64,000 nt of DNA from an uncultured Lachnospiraceae bacterium. Its GTDB lineage: Bacteria > Bacillota > Clostridia > Lachnospirales > Lachnospiraceae. Location: the NCBI GenBank assembly GCA_945919075.1, contig CAMEIX010000012.1, positions 26,806 to 90,805 of the forward strand, in the 5' to 3' direction. The notes below the pieces were generated by a model, which was not told the origin of the DNA, ran no database searches, and worked only from the letters and a program-made list of their open reading frames with translations. Shown here one piece after another: positions 7,301 to 15,467 of the stretch. How positions within the stretch are numbered: the first letter of the stretch is position 1; every line of letters starts with the position of its first letter. Position numbers and translations under genes: made by a program.

Positions 7301-8418
7301 TCCGAAGAAAATATGAGATGATTAAATGCAGGGAAGTAAACGACCTGCATCATGCCTGCGATGCCTACTTAAATATTGTTGTAGGAAATGTATATCATGT
7401 AAAGTTTACAAGTAATCCATTAAATTATATTAAAGAATACAGAAAAAATCCTACAGATTATAAGTATCATATGGATAAGATTTTTAATTTTAATGTGGAA
7501 AGAGGTAATACGGTTGCCTGGATTGCAGATAATCAGAAGAGCATTTCTATTGTAAAAAAAGTAATGAAGAAAAAGACACCGTTAGTTACCAGAATGAGTT
7601 ATGAGTTTCATGGAGGTTTGGCAGACCAGACAATCTATAGTGCCAAAGAAGCCAAAAATGCGGAAGGGAAGGGATATATACCTATAAAAGCGACTGATGA
7701 AAAATTGCAGAATGTTTGCCGATACGGTGGATATAAAAAGTTTTCCGGTGCATATTTCTTCTTGGTAGAACATGTTGTCAAAGGCAAGAAAGTAAGGACT
7801 TTGGAAACTGTACCGTTATATCTTAAGGACTCACTTGATACAACTGAAAAACTGGAGGATTATTGTAAAAATGTCTTACAATGCGAAAATCCCAGCGTTC
7901 GTGTTTCTAAAATTAAGATGTATTCTCTTATTAAGGTCAATGGTTTTTATTTGTATCTTACCGGAAGAAGCGGTAACCAACTTCTTGTAAGCAATGCAGT
8001 TCAACTCATTTTAGATTATGAGCATGAGAAATACGTTAAGGAAATTCTTAATACAGATAACATTCAGGCATCCAGAGAAATTAGTAGGGAAAAGAATATA
8101 GAATTATACGATATCCTTACCAAAAAACATGCAGAAGGTATTTATAGCAAGAGGCCTAATGCTGTAGGAAGTAGGTTAGTAATCTGGAGAGAAAAGTATA
8201 TTACACTGGATATAGAAGAACAGATATTTGTTTTAAAGCAGATTCTTCAGCTATCACAGCTTTCTAATATGGGTGCAGATCTATCTTTTATTGGAGGTGT
8301 TAAAAAATCAGGCATTGCATTGTTAAATAAAAAAATAAGTGACAGTAATGAATTCAAAATTATTCACAAATCGCCGGCAGGTTTATTTGAAAGTGAAACA
8401 GACCTGCTTAGAGTATGA
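4390..8418 (+). CDS. cas9: CRISPR-associated endonuclease Cas9 (type II-A)
   Basis: 1342 residues, close to S. pyogenes Cas9 (1368). RNA-guided nuclease that cuts both strands of matching DNA. RuvC-I has YLGLDMGTS with D10. The arginine-rich bridge helix is near residues 55-80 (ERRSHRTARRRLQREKAR). RuvC-II is KIFVEMARD with E774. The HNH motif YDIDHIYPRHF has H856, and the metal-ligand asparagine is N880. RuvC-III is HHACDAY with H988 and D991. All catalytic residues seen are intact. A GGGAGG site precedes the ATG. The last four bases overlap cas1. The PAM-interacting C-terminus diverges from SpCas9, so the PAM cannot be read off. Confidence 0.98.
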   Translation: MSKKYYLGLDMGTSSVGWAVTDENYNLLRARGKDLWGVRLFQEANTAAERRSHRTARRRLQREKARIGYLKEIFADEILAIDPGFYQRLEDSKYFVDDKTVHQPYAIFADSKYTDKEYHKEYPTIFHLRKELIESKEPHDVRLVFLAILNMYKHRGHFLNASLNDKGMEDISELYRELCEYEIGFCPLNNYTEMEDILTTKELSNSKRAERLIEIMHFDKKSPNAEMIKLICGLTVVLSKAFVENSFTEENQKYKISFRDSNFDEKLPDVEDILEEKYFEVFLLLKRIHDSALLANFMKDENGTCKYISVARVNSYNKHKYDLAVLKRVYKRNLPGKYNAMFRKMEENNYSAYSGSTNYKGIIRRGAKAKYESFCDVVKKTVATFPADEDTIYILSEIEKNTFLPKQLTASNGIIPNQLHKIELKVILKNAEDYLPFLREKDETGLTNSEKIVALFEFQIPYYVGPLFNDQKHGAWSVRTPGNEKGRILPWNFEEKIDVKTSAEKFIEKMVNHCTYLSDEVVLPKNSLLYEKFRVLNELNNLKINGEAISVSLKQDIYNNLFLSGKKVTAKKIKEHLKIRGLVENKDDVDISGIDGDFINTLSNYAKFRDIFGVEKLTYEQEQIAENIIFWSTVYGESKTFLQQKLLENYGEILSKEQIKRITGIKFKDWGRLSKEFLYLEGADRETGEVKTIISRMWDENYNLMELLSSNFTYLDKLQEQTLSMEKSLSEVVFDDLDGLYLSAPVKRMTWQTIRIMQELNQVLGCEPAKIFVEMARDTNAPKERKDSRKKKFLDLYKNCKKESHDWIKEISETEDSKFKSKKLYLYYTQKGRCMYTGEEIDLGDLFNDNLYDIDHIYPRHFVKDDSIENNLVLVKKEKNAHKSDVFPIEYGIREKCHGLWKMLLDGGFITKEKYSRLIRTDEFSDSEMADFVNRQIVETRQGTKFITQILKETCPACDVVYVKAGNVSEFRRKYEMIKCREVNDLHHACDAYLNIVVGNVYHVKFTSNPLNYIKEYRKNPTDYKYHMDKIFNFNVERGNTVAWIADNQKSISIVKKVMKKKTPLVTRMSYEFHGGLADQTIYSAKEAKNAEGKGYIPIKATDEKLQNVCRYGGYKKFSGAYFFLVEHVVKGKKVRTLETVPLYLKDSLDTTEKLEDYCKNVLQCENPSVRVSKIKMYSLIKVNGFYLYLTGRSGNQLLVSNAVQLILDYEHEKYVKEILNTDNIQASREISREKNIELYDILTKKHAEGIYSKRPNAVGSRLVIWREKYITLDIEEQIFVLKQILQLSQLSNMGADLSFIGGVKKSGIALLNKKISDSNEFKIIHKSPAGLFESETDLLRV

Positions 8419-9287
8419 GCTGGCGGACAGTTGTGATATCAAATCATGCAAAATTAGACTATCAATTAGGGTATCTTGTTGTAAGAGGAGAAACAACCGT
8501 TAAAATCCATCTAAATGAGATTGAAACCATAATTGTGGAAAATACGGCTGTTTCACTTACCTCTTATCTGTTAAGTGAACTGATGAAGCATAAAGTAAAA
8601 GTAATATTTTGTGATGAAAAAAGAAATCCATCATCAGAACTTGTTTCCTATTACGGAAGTCATGATACAAGCATGAAGGTACGAAAGCAGATAGAATGGA
8701 CAAAAGATGATAAAACAACTGTATGGACAGAAATTGTTATTAATAAAATAAAGAAACAGGCAGATCTGTTACAATTATTAAAGAAAGAAGAAGCAGATAT
8801 GCTGTATTCCTATATAAGTGAGATAGAGTATGGTGATGCAACAAACAGAGAAGGACATGCTGCTAAAGTATATTTTAATGCTTTATTTGGAAAGGATTTT
8901 ACCAGAACAGAAGAGTGTCCGACCAATGCAGCCTTAAACTATGGGTATAGCATTATTCTGTCAAATTTTACAAGAGAAATCGCCGCTAACGGATATATCA
9001 CACAGATAGGATTATTTCATGACAATATGTTTAATCAGTTTAACTTAGCTTCCGATCTCATGGAACCGTTTCGTCCAATTGTGGATAAGAAGGTAGTAGA
9101 ACTTTCTCCGTCAAAATTTGAGCAGGAAGAGAAACACGAAATCTTATCTATTTTAAAGCAGGAATTCTTGATAGATGGTAGGTGTGAGTTTTTAGGCAAT
9201 ACCATTAAGATATATGTCAGAAGTATTTTTGATGCACTAAATGAAAAAGATGTTTCTTTGATAAAAATGTACAAATATGAGTTATAG
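8415..9287 (+). CDS. cas1: CRISPR integrase Cas1
   Basis: 290 residues, the usual size for type II-A Cas1. With Cas2 it forms the complex that inserts new spacers next to the leader. The metal-binding catalytic residues are visible: E146 in REGHAAK, H202 in IGLFHDNMF and E217 in SDLMEPFRP. The N-terminal beta domain begins MSWRTVVISN, typical of the subtype. It starts inside the cas9 stop (ATGA overlap) and overlaps cas2 by 11 bases, implying translational coupling. Confidence 0.97.
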   Translation: MSWRTVVISNHAKLDYQLGYLVVRGETTVKIHLNEIETIIVENTAVSLTSYLLSELMKHKVKVIFCDEKRNPSSELVSYYGSHDTSMKVRKQIEWTKDDKTTVWTEIVINKIKKQADLLQLLKKEEADMLYSYISEIEYGDATNREGHAAKVYFNALFGKDFTRTEECPTNAALNYGYSIILSNFTREIAANGYITQIGLFHDNMFNQFNLASDLMEPFRPIVDKKVVELSPSKFEQEEKHEILSILKQEFLIDGRCEFLGNTIKIYVRSIFDALNEKDVSLIKMYKYEL

Positions 9288-9597
9288 ATATATGAGAGTA
9301 ATAGTCATGTTTGACTTACCGGTCTTAACCAGTAGTGAGAGAAGGGAATATGCTAAATTTCGAAAGTACCTGATAAAATCAGGTTTTTTAATGATGCAGG
9401 AAAGTATTTATTGTAAATTAGCTCAAAATGCAACGGCTGCGGATAGTATTACGGAAAATATAAAGAAAAATAAGCCAACAAAAGGTCTGATTCAGGTATT
9501 AAAAATCACGGAAAAGCAATATTCCAAAATAAATATTATTCTTGGTGAAATAAACAATGAAGTCTTAAATACAGATGAGAGAATCGTATACTTATGA
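9277..9597 (+). CDS. cas2: CRISPR adaptation protein Cas2
   Basis: 106 residues with the ferredoxin-like Cas2 fold start MSYRYMRVIVMFDLP; the conserved aspartate is D13. It bridges two Cas1 dimers in the integration complex. The start at 9277 is chosen because type II-A Cas2 proteins typically begin MSYRYMR, although a second ATG at 9292 is possible. It overlaps cas1 upstream and csn2 downstream (ATGA). Confidence 0.96.
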   Translation: MSYRYMRVIVMFDLPVLTSSERREYAKFRKYLIKSGFLMMQESIYCKLAQNATAADSITENIKKNKPTKGLIQVLKITEKQYSKINIILGEINNEVLNTDERIVYL

Positions 9598-10268
9598 AAA
9601 TTGTAAATGCAAAATATGGTTTAGAAGTACTTTGTGAGGAAGGTTATACGAATGCCATTATTTTGGAAAATCCTCACACAATGTCGGAGTTTGTTCAAGA
9701 GTTACTTATACAAAAGGATATGGACGAAGAAGGCAATTTTCTTCTTTCACAGGATAATAAACTCCTAAAATTAAGTAAGAATATTGATGTAATTTTAGAT
9801 CCTTTTTCTCTGGATGTTAATAACAAAAAGATCATATCATCTCTTTATTCACAAATGAATGAAATTGCAAATGAAGATATGGAACAGATTTATCATATTA
9901 ATACAGTACTGATAAAAAAGATGGATGAAATTGTTGATCAGTTTCCTTCCATCGATATTCAGTATAATGAGATATGGGAGTGGACTGGAATTTTCAAGAT
10001 GTTAGGTGTTTACATCAATAATCAATATGACAGATTAGTTGAACGATTGGAACATTATCTTAAGATAATTGTCCAGTTTACAGATGTCAGATTATTATTC
10101 TTTACAAATTTGTCCTGTTTTTTGACGCAAAATGAGCTTAGTATGATTTTAGGAATAGCTAAACATCTAAAAATCAATATTATTCTTGTGGAAAATAAGG
10201 AATTTTCTGATATTCTCGGGGTAAGGCAATATATTCTTGACACGGATAACTGTCTTATTATTAAATAA
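9594..10268 (+). CDS. csn2: Adaptation protein Csn2 (type II-A)
   Basis: 224 residues, the length of the short Csn2 form, which makes tetrameric rings around DNA ends and is needed for spacer uptake in type II-A systems. The start MKIVNAKYGLEVL and the segments VILDPFSLDVNNKKI and LLFFTNLSCFLTQNEL match the family pattern. It is the last of four overlapping cas genes; its stop lies 59 bases before the first repeat. Its presence assigns the system to subtype II-A. Confidence 0.93.
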   Translation: MKIVNAKYGLEVLCEEGYTNAIILENPHTMSEFVQELLIQKDMDEEGNFLLSQDNKLLKLSKNIDVILDPFSLDVNNKKIISSLYSQMNEIANEDMEQIYHINTVLIKKMDEIVDQFPSIDIQYNEIWEWTGIFKMLGVYINNQYDRLVERLEHYLKIIVQFTDVRLLFFTNLSCFLTQNELSMILGIAKHLKINIILVENKEFSDILGVRQYILDTDNCLIIK

Positions 10269-10327
10269 AAAGTAACATAATTTACACTATTACCAAATAG
10301 ATAGGTTCGGTGATAACGCAATTTGAG
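10269..10327 (+). promoter_or_regulatory. CRISPR leader with ATTTGAG anchor
   Basis: 59 bases separate csn2 from the first repeat. The leader ends exactly in ATTTGAG (10321-10327), the leader-anchoring sequence known to direct Cas1-Cas2 integration in type II-A systems. New spacers should therefore enter at this end. No strong separate promoter is obvious, so the array may be read from the cas operon or from a weak leader promoter. Confidence 0.8.
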
Positions 10328-13300
10328 GTTTGAGAACCTTGTAAATTATGATATGTCTTAAACAAATTTTTATATTGGACTCTTATGTATAACGTTTGAG
10401 AACCTTGTAAATTATGATATGTCTTAAACGTAGCCGCTGAGGCGAATACATCCATTCTTGTTTGAGAACCTTGTAAATTATGATATGTCTTAAACTCCCA
10501 ACCACGTGATTATTATATCAATTATGTTTGAGAACCTTGTAAATTATGATATGTCTTAAACGCATGTGAGTTACACGAGTTTAACTCATCCGTTTGAGAA
10601 CCTTGTAAATTATGATATGTCTTAAACTGACGAAATTTTTGAAACGGATATTTCGGAGGTTTGAGAACCTTGTAAATTATGATATGTCTTAAACTTCCCG
10701 CAACAGGGGACGTTAAATGGTTTAGTTTGAGAACCTTGTAAATTATGATATGTCTTAAACTGCAAATTTTTGTTTATAATCGTAATCTAAGTTTGAGAAC
10801 CTTGTAAATTATGATATGTCTTAAACTGTGATAAAGCAATGGGCTTAAGAGTTCTTGTTTGAGAACCTTGTAAATTATGATATGTCTTAAACCGAGAGTG
10901 TTTTCACCTAATTGAAAAACCATGTTTGAGAACCTTGTAAATTATGATATGTCTTAAACTCCGTTCAAGAAAAAGCGGAACTGGCTGAGTTTGAGAACCT
11001 TGTAAATTATGATATGTCTTAAACCATGGAATATTACAGACTCGCCAACTATCAGTTTGAGAACCTTGTAAATTATGATATGTCTTAAACTTCCATATGC
11101 ACCGCATAATTCACATTTTCGTTTGAGAACCTTGTAAATTATGATATGTCTTAAACATCGCATCACCAGGGGTCTATTGATTGGGAGTTTGAGAACCTTG
11201 TAAATTATGATATGTCTTAAACCCGTTGCATACAATAATCAGGATCTGGCTGGTTTGAGAACCTTGTAAATTATGATATGTCTTAAACTTTTTTCAACTC
11301 ATGTCGTAATATAGACGTGTTTGAGAACCTTGTAAATTATGATATGTCTTAAACTTCTACAAATTCGTTCGCCCTAATTCGTTTGTTTGAGAACCTTGTA
11401 AATTATGATATGTCTTAAACCGTTTCATGCATTTGTATTGCGTGGTATGGTTTGAGAACCTTGTAAATTATGATATGTCTTAAACTATCCGAAGGTTTAT
11501 ATGAATCTGTTGATGTTTGAGAACCTTGTAAATTATGATATGTCTTAAACCCTTTCTTGCCCTGATAGTAGCCTTTGCATGTTTGAGAACCTTGTAAATT
11601 ATGATATGTCTTAAACCCAGGGCAATGTAACCAGAAGCGACTTGGCGTTTGAGAACCTTGTAAATTATGATATGTCTTAAACTGAATCGATTGGATAATA
11701 TCAGTAAGGTGCGGTTTGAGAACCTTGTAAATTATGATATGTCTTAAACCCTGTAAAGAGAGAATACCATGTAAGGGGAGTTTGAGAACCTTGTAAATTA
11801 TGATATGTCTTAAACTTTTTCTTTTTGCTGACAAGTGACAACTGAGTTTGAGAACCTTGTAAATTATGATATGTCTTAAACGTAATATTGGACGTCACCC
11901 TTTTCGACATCGTTTGAGAACCTTGTAAATTATGATATGTCTTAAACTGTCAGAAGCTTTGCTTTGACTCCGGTGTGTTTGAGAACCTTGTAAATTATGA
12001 TATGTCTTAAACTATTGCGTTTTCCTCTGCTGGAACTCCGGCGTTTGAGAACCTTGTAAATTATGATATGTCTTAAACCGGAAACGTGGCTATTAAATAC
12101 CCACTCGTGTTTGAGAACCTTGTAAATTATGATATGTCTTAAACGCGTCCTTTTGTGTAAGATTATCGGGAGTAGTTTGAGAACCTTGTAAATTATGATA
12201 TGTCTTAAACAAAAAAGTGGTATTGAATTTAAGTATGTTAGTTTGAGAACCTTGTAAATTATGATATGTCTTAAACACTTAGAAGATTTTGGAATAGAAA
12301 CGGAATGTTTGAGAACCTTGTAAATTATGATATGTCTTAAACCGAAACATTTCAACACAATATCCGAAATCGGTTTGAGAACCTTGTAAATTATGATATG
12401 TCTTAAACTGTTTAATGGCGTTCGTTAATTGCCAGTAGGGTTTGAGAACCTTGTAAATTATGATATGTCTTAAACACGACAAAAAGCCGGATGAGAAGAA
12501 TATGAGTTTGAGAACCTTGTAAATTATGATATGTCTTAAACCGGCGCTGGAAGGATGAAACGCAGAACGTGTTTGAGAACCTTGTAAATTATGATATGTC
12601 TTAAACGTTTTTTCAAAATCTATATCGTAAAAATCGGTTTGAGAACCTTGTAAATTATGATATGTCTTAAACAGGATATGGAATTACTTGACGTGTTTTA
12701 ATGTTTGAGAACCTTGTAAATTATGATATGTCTTAAACTTCCAAACAAGATAAACGGTTTCACCTGTAGTTTGAGAACCTTGTAAATTATGATATGTCTT
12801 AAACTCCTGTCTTTCAAGAATACATTCACACTTTGTTTGAGAACCTTGTAAATTATGATATGTCTTAAACGGCGCGATAGTGAAGGCGGTGAGGTCATGA
12901 GTTTGAGAACCTTGTAAATTATGATATGTCTTAAACATAACTTTTCGAAAAAGTGCTATGAAATCCGTTTGAGAACCTTGTAAATTATGATATGTCTTAA
13001 ACTTACATTCTTCGGGAAATTCCGTGATTAACGTTTGAGAACCTTGTAAATTATGATATGTCTTAAACGGTTGAGCAAGGCTATAAGCCGTGGTTTTTGT
13101 TTGAGAACCTTGTAAATTATGATATGTCTTAAACTTGTGATGCCTGGAACATTGCCCAGAGCGTGTTTGAGAACCTTGTAAATTATGATATGTCTTAAAC
13201 ATTTCGTTTTGTAAAAGCGACTGAAAATGAGTTTGAGAACCTTGTAAATTATGATATGTCTTAAACTAATCCGATTTCGTCGTAGAACTCGCTTAAGTTT

Positions 13301-13794
13301 GAGAACCTTGTAAATTATGATATGTCTTAAACTTCGCCCCTCAGCCATTCTCCTACTTTAGTGTTTGAGAACCTTGTAAATTATGATATGTCTTAAACGT
13401 GAATTTATATGATAGGTGCTATCCGTGTGTTTGAGAACCTTGTAAATTATGATATGTCTTAAACATTGCATCGCACATGTCCAGCATGATCAATGTTTGA
13501 GAACCTTGTAAATTATGATATGTCTTAAACAGTATGTTCATTACCTTGAATATCTTTTGCGTTTGAGAACCTTGTAAATTATGATATGTCTTAAACTGAA
13601 AGAAAACCAGGTGCTTATCAAGTATTGTTTGAGAACCTTGTAAATTATGATATGTCTTAAACAGGGCTTGCGGAATATATCTACGTAATATCGTTTGAGA
13701 ACCTTGTAAATTATGATATGTCTTAAACTTGAAGACTGCAAATACAAGAGTCTCGATAGTTTGAGAACCTTGTAAATTATGATATGTCTTAAAC
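10328..13794 (+). CRISPR. CRISPR array, 53 repeats and 52 spacers
   Basis: A 36-base repeat beginning GTTTGAGAACCTTGTAAATT and ending GATATGTCTTAAAC recurs 53 times. I counted every copy and saw no variant, including the last. The 52 spacers are mostly 30 bases, with a few of 29 or 31. I saw no two identical spacers. Repeat polarity (GTTTGAG end pairing near the tracrRNA nexus) and the leader position both say it is transcribed rightward, with the newest spacers on the left. Open frames on the complementary strand here are repeat artefacts. Confidence 0.99.
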
Positions 13795-13795
13795 A

Positions 13796-13852
13796 GAAGA
13801 AACTGTTGGAAAAGTGAAGTTCAAGGTTAAGAGGTGGATTGATGAAGATTAA
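13796..13852 (+). pseudogene. 3' tail of a truncated gene at the array edge
   Basis: One base after the last repeat an open frame reads EETVGKVKFKVKRWIDED and stops at 13850-13852. There is no start codon, and a stop lies in the repeat just upstream. Its stop overlaps the start of the next small gene by 11 bases, the normal spacing of adjacent phage genes. This looks like the end of a gene whose 5' part was lost when the array and this DNA were joined. Confidence 0.45.
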
Positions 13853-14000
13853 ATGGAAAGGTAAAACAGAATTTCTTTCACTGACACATGGGAAAGTGTA
13901 TGATGTTCTGTCAGTTGAAAAAGATTGGTACAGGATAAATGATGATTCAGGAGAAAGTTATTTATATCCACCTGAACAATTTGAAATTGTTGAAGAATAG
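13842..14000 (+). CDS. Small phage-type protein of unknown function
   Basis: 52 residues starting MKIKWKGKTEFLSLTHGKVY and ending in the segment YLYPPEQFEIVEE, preceded by AGAGGTGG. I recall short proteins of this pattern (LTHGKVYDVLSVE...WYRI.DD.GE.YLYPPE.FE) recurring in prophages and mobile regions of Firmicutes as unnamed hypotheticals. The predicted fold is a small SH3-like beta barrel. It follows the truncated frame at the array edge, supporting a prophage remnant. No biochemical role is known to me. Confidence 0.6.
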   Translation: MKIKWKGKTEFLSLTHGKVYDVLSVEKDWYRINDDSGESYLYPPEQFEIVEE

Positions 14001-14050
14001 AAAGCGCTTTACAGCAGATGCAGGGTGCTTTTTTCATGCAAACAAATGAT

Positions 14051-14078
14051 AAGGAAGGGCAAAAGCCTTTCCTTTTTA
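14051..14078 (+). terminator. Intrinsic terminator
   Basis: AAGGAAGGGC AAAA GCCTTTCCTT followed by TTT, 50 bases after the small phage-type gene. A weaker stem (AAAGCGC/GTGCTTT then TTTT) precedes it at 14001-14036. Confidence 0.7.
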
Positions 14079-14095
14079 GTACGAAAGAGGTAACA

Positions 14096-14161
14096 ATGAA
14101 AAACAACAAACTTTGGTTTGAAGAAACTTTATTCAGTTTACAAACTAATCCAATGGATTAA
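14096..14161 (+). CDS. Possible 21-residue peptide
   Basis: MKNNKLWFEETLFSLQTNPMD follows a fair ribosome site, GAAAGAGG. It is immediately followed by a set of palindromes (14168-14277), so it could be a leader peptide, a truncated phage gene or chance. No family is recognised. Confidence 0.25.
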   Translation: MKNNKLWFEETLFSLQTNPMD

Positions 14162-14167
14162 AAAAGA

Positions 14168-14277
14168 GGTTGACATCCCGCCAGATGACAACCCCTAAAA
14201 TCTAAGTAACTCGTAAACCTACCCCTCGCTTCTTCGGAGCCACTAACGAGTTGTAAAAAGCAGATACCTTTTACAAC
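14168..14277. repeat. Three palindromes, two mutually exclusive
   Basis: First pair: GGTTGACATC (14168-14177) with GATGACAACC (14184-14193), with one A-A mismatch. Second: AACTCGT (14208-14214) with ACGAGTT (14246-14252). Third: GTTGTAAAA (14250-14258) with TTTTACAAC (14269-14277). The second and third share bases 14250-14252, so only one can form fully. This could be an untranslated regulatory RNA, an attenuator or the end of a mobile element. Apart from the 21-codon frame, the rest of 14001-14340 holds no gene. Confidence 0.5.
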
Positions 14278-14352
14278 TCCATTGTACCAGAATCTATAAA
14301 TATTTTCAACACATGGTGATAAAAATCGTAGCTAAATCGTGTTTGAGACCCC

Positions 14353-14380
14353 TTGACAAATCCCCGCTTCATGGTATAAT
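14353..14380 (+). promoter_or_regulatory. Promoter of the metal exporter-Fur operon
   Basis: TTGACA (14353-14358) and TATAAT (14375-14380) with a 16-base spacer, both perfect consensus hexamers. A palindromic operator lies directly over the expected start site. Confidence 0.85.
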
Positions 14381-14386
14381 CCTAAA

Positions 14387-14407
14387 TGCAAATGAGTTGC
14401 ATTTGCA
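14387..14407 (+). promoter_or_regulatory. Fur-family operator palindrome
   Basis: TGCAAATG AGTTG CATTTGCA is a perfect 8-bp inverted repeat placed at the transcription start. Its size and AT-rich form resemble boxes bound by Fur, Zur, Mur or PerR proteins. The operon's second gene encodes a Fur-family protein, so metal-responsive autoregulation is likely. Confidence 0.7.
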
Positions 14408-14450
14408 ATAATTAGTATTTAAAGAAATTAGAAATTTGGAAGGAATTACC

Positions 14451-15464
14451 ATGGAAGAAGTTATTATTGACACCCTGCTTGATACCGCAAGGTTACTGCC
14501 TTTTTTATATATTACCTATCTTATCATGGGTATTTTGGAAAAACGGGCTTCGGGCACCATGAAAAATATCGTGCGCAAATCCGGAAAGGCCGGTCCTGTT
14601 ATAGGGGGTATTTTGGGGGTGGTCCCGCAATGTGGTTTTTCGGCAGCAGCATCCGGTTTTTATGCAGGCAGAATGATTACGTTAGGCACTCTGATTGCCA
14701 TTTACCTTTCCACATCTGATGAAATGTTGCCTATTTTGATTTCAGAAAGCAGTATCGGTATGTCTACTATTGTGAAAATTCTTTTGCTGAAAGTTGGCAT
14801 CGGTATGGTAGCTGGTATTATTATTGATATTGTTTTTAAGAGTACCGTCAATGAGCCGCAGATGATGTTGGTACAGACATCCGAACAGATGCGAGGTATG
14901 GGGAATACCGGTAGAATGCAGTCAGCAAGGGGACAAGCTACAAAAATGCAGACCGGGAAGATGCAGGCCGGAAGAATGCAGGGTAGTAACAGAATGCAGA
15001 GTGGCAACAGAATGCCGGACAATGCAATTTGTACCAATGTAAATTGTATTTGTGGCAATGGAAAAAATGTATTTTTTGCGGCATTTATTCATACATTCCG
15101 AATTGCAGTGTTCATTTTAATTATCTCTTTCGTCATGAATCTGGTAATATTCCTCGTGGGAGAAGATTCTATTAAACACATTTTCTTGAACAAACCGGTT
15201 ATCGGGGAATTGCTGGCAGCACTTGTGGGTCTGATTCCTAACTGCGCAGCATCGGTTGTACTGACGCAGCTTTATGTGGAAGGTGCGCTTAGCTTCGGAG
15301 CATGCATGGCGGGATTGCTGGTTGGTGCCGGAGTCGGAATTCTGGTACTTTTCAGAGCAAACCGCCGAATGAAGGAAAATATACGTGTTGTTGCACTTTT
15401 ATACAGCATTGGTGTAATTAGTGGAATTATTCTGGAATTTTTACCGGCGGGTATTTGGAGGTAG
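14451..15464 (+). CDS. Putative manganese/heavy-metal exporter (ArsP_2-like)
   Basis: 337 residues from the ATG at 14451, behind GGAAGGA; an in-frame TTG at 14436 is less likely. About eight to ten membrane helices occur in two homologous halves, each with a conserved small-residue motif: GVVPQCGFSAAASG in the first and GLIPNCAASVVLTQ in the second. This pattern fits the putative 10-helix manganese/heavy-metal exporter family. The connecting loop (about 145-200) is a run of MQ/KMQ/RMQ units followed by CTNVNCICG, a possible metal-binding segment. Co-transcribed with a Fur-family gene four bases downstream. Confidence 0.75.
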   Translation: MEEVIIDTLLDTARLLPFLYITYLIMGILEKRASGTMKNIVRKSGKAGPVIGGILGVVPQCGFSAAASGFYAGRMITLGTLIAIYLSTSDEMLPILISESSIGMSTIVKILLLKVGIGMVAGIIIDIVFKSTVNEPQMMLVQTSEQMRGMGNTGRMQSARGQATKMQTGKMQAGRMQGSNRMQSGNRMPDNAICTNVNCICGNGKNVFFAAFIHTFRIAVFILIISFVMNLVIFLVGEDSIKHIFLNKPVIGELLAALVGLIPNCAASVVLTQLYVEGALSFGACMAGLLVGAGVGILVLFRANRRMKENIRVVALLYSIGVISGIILEFLPAGIWR

Positions 15465-15467
15465 GAA

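Noticed and set aside
10904..13747. Many minus-strand open frames with repeated LRHIIIYKVLK or FKTYHNLQGSQT units, looking like a repeat protein family
   Set aside because: They are translations of the reverse complement of the CRISPR repeats every 66 bases (22 codons); no ribosome sites exist.
13795..13830. A degenerate terminal CRISPR repeat
   Set aside because: No sequence resembling the repeat is found after the last perfect copy; the DNA reads as a coding tail instead.
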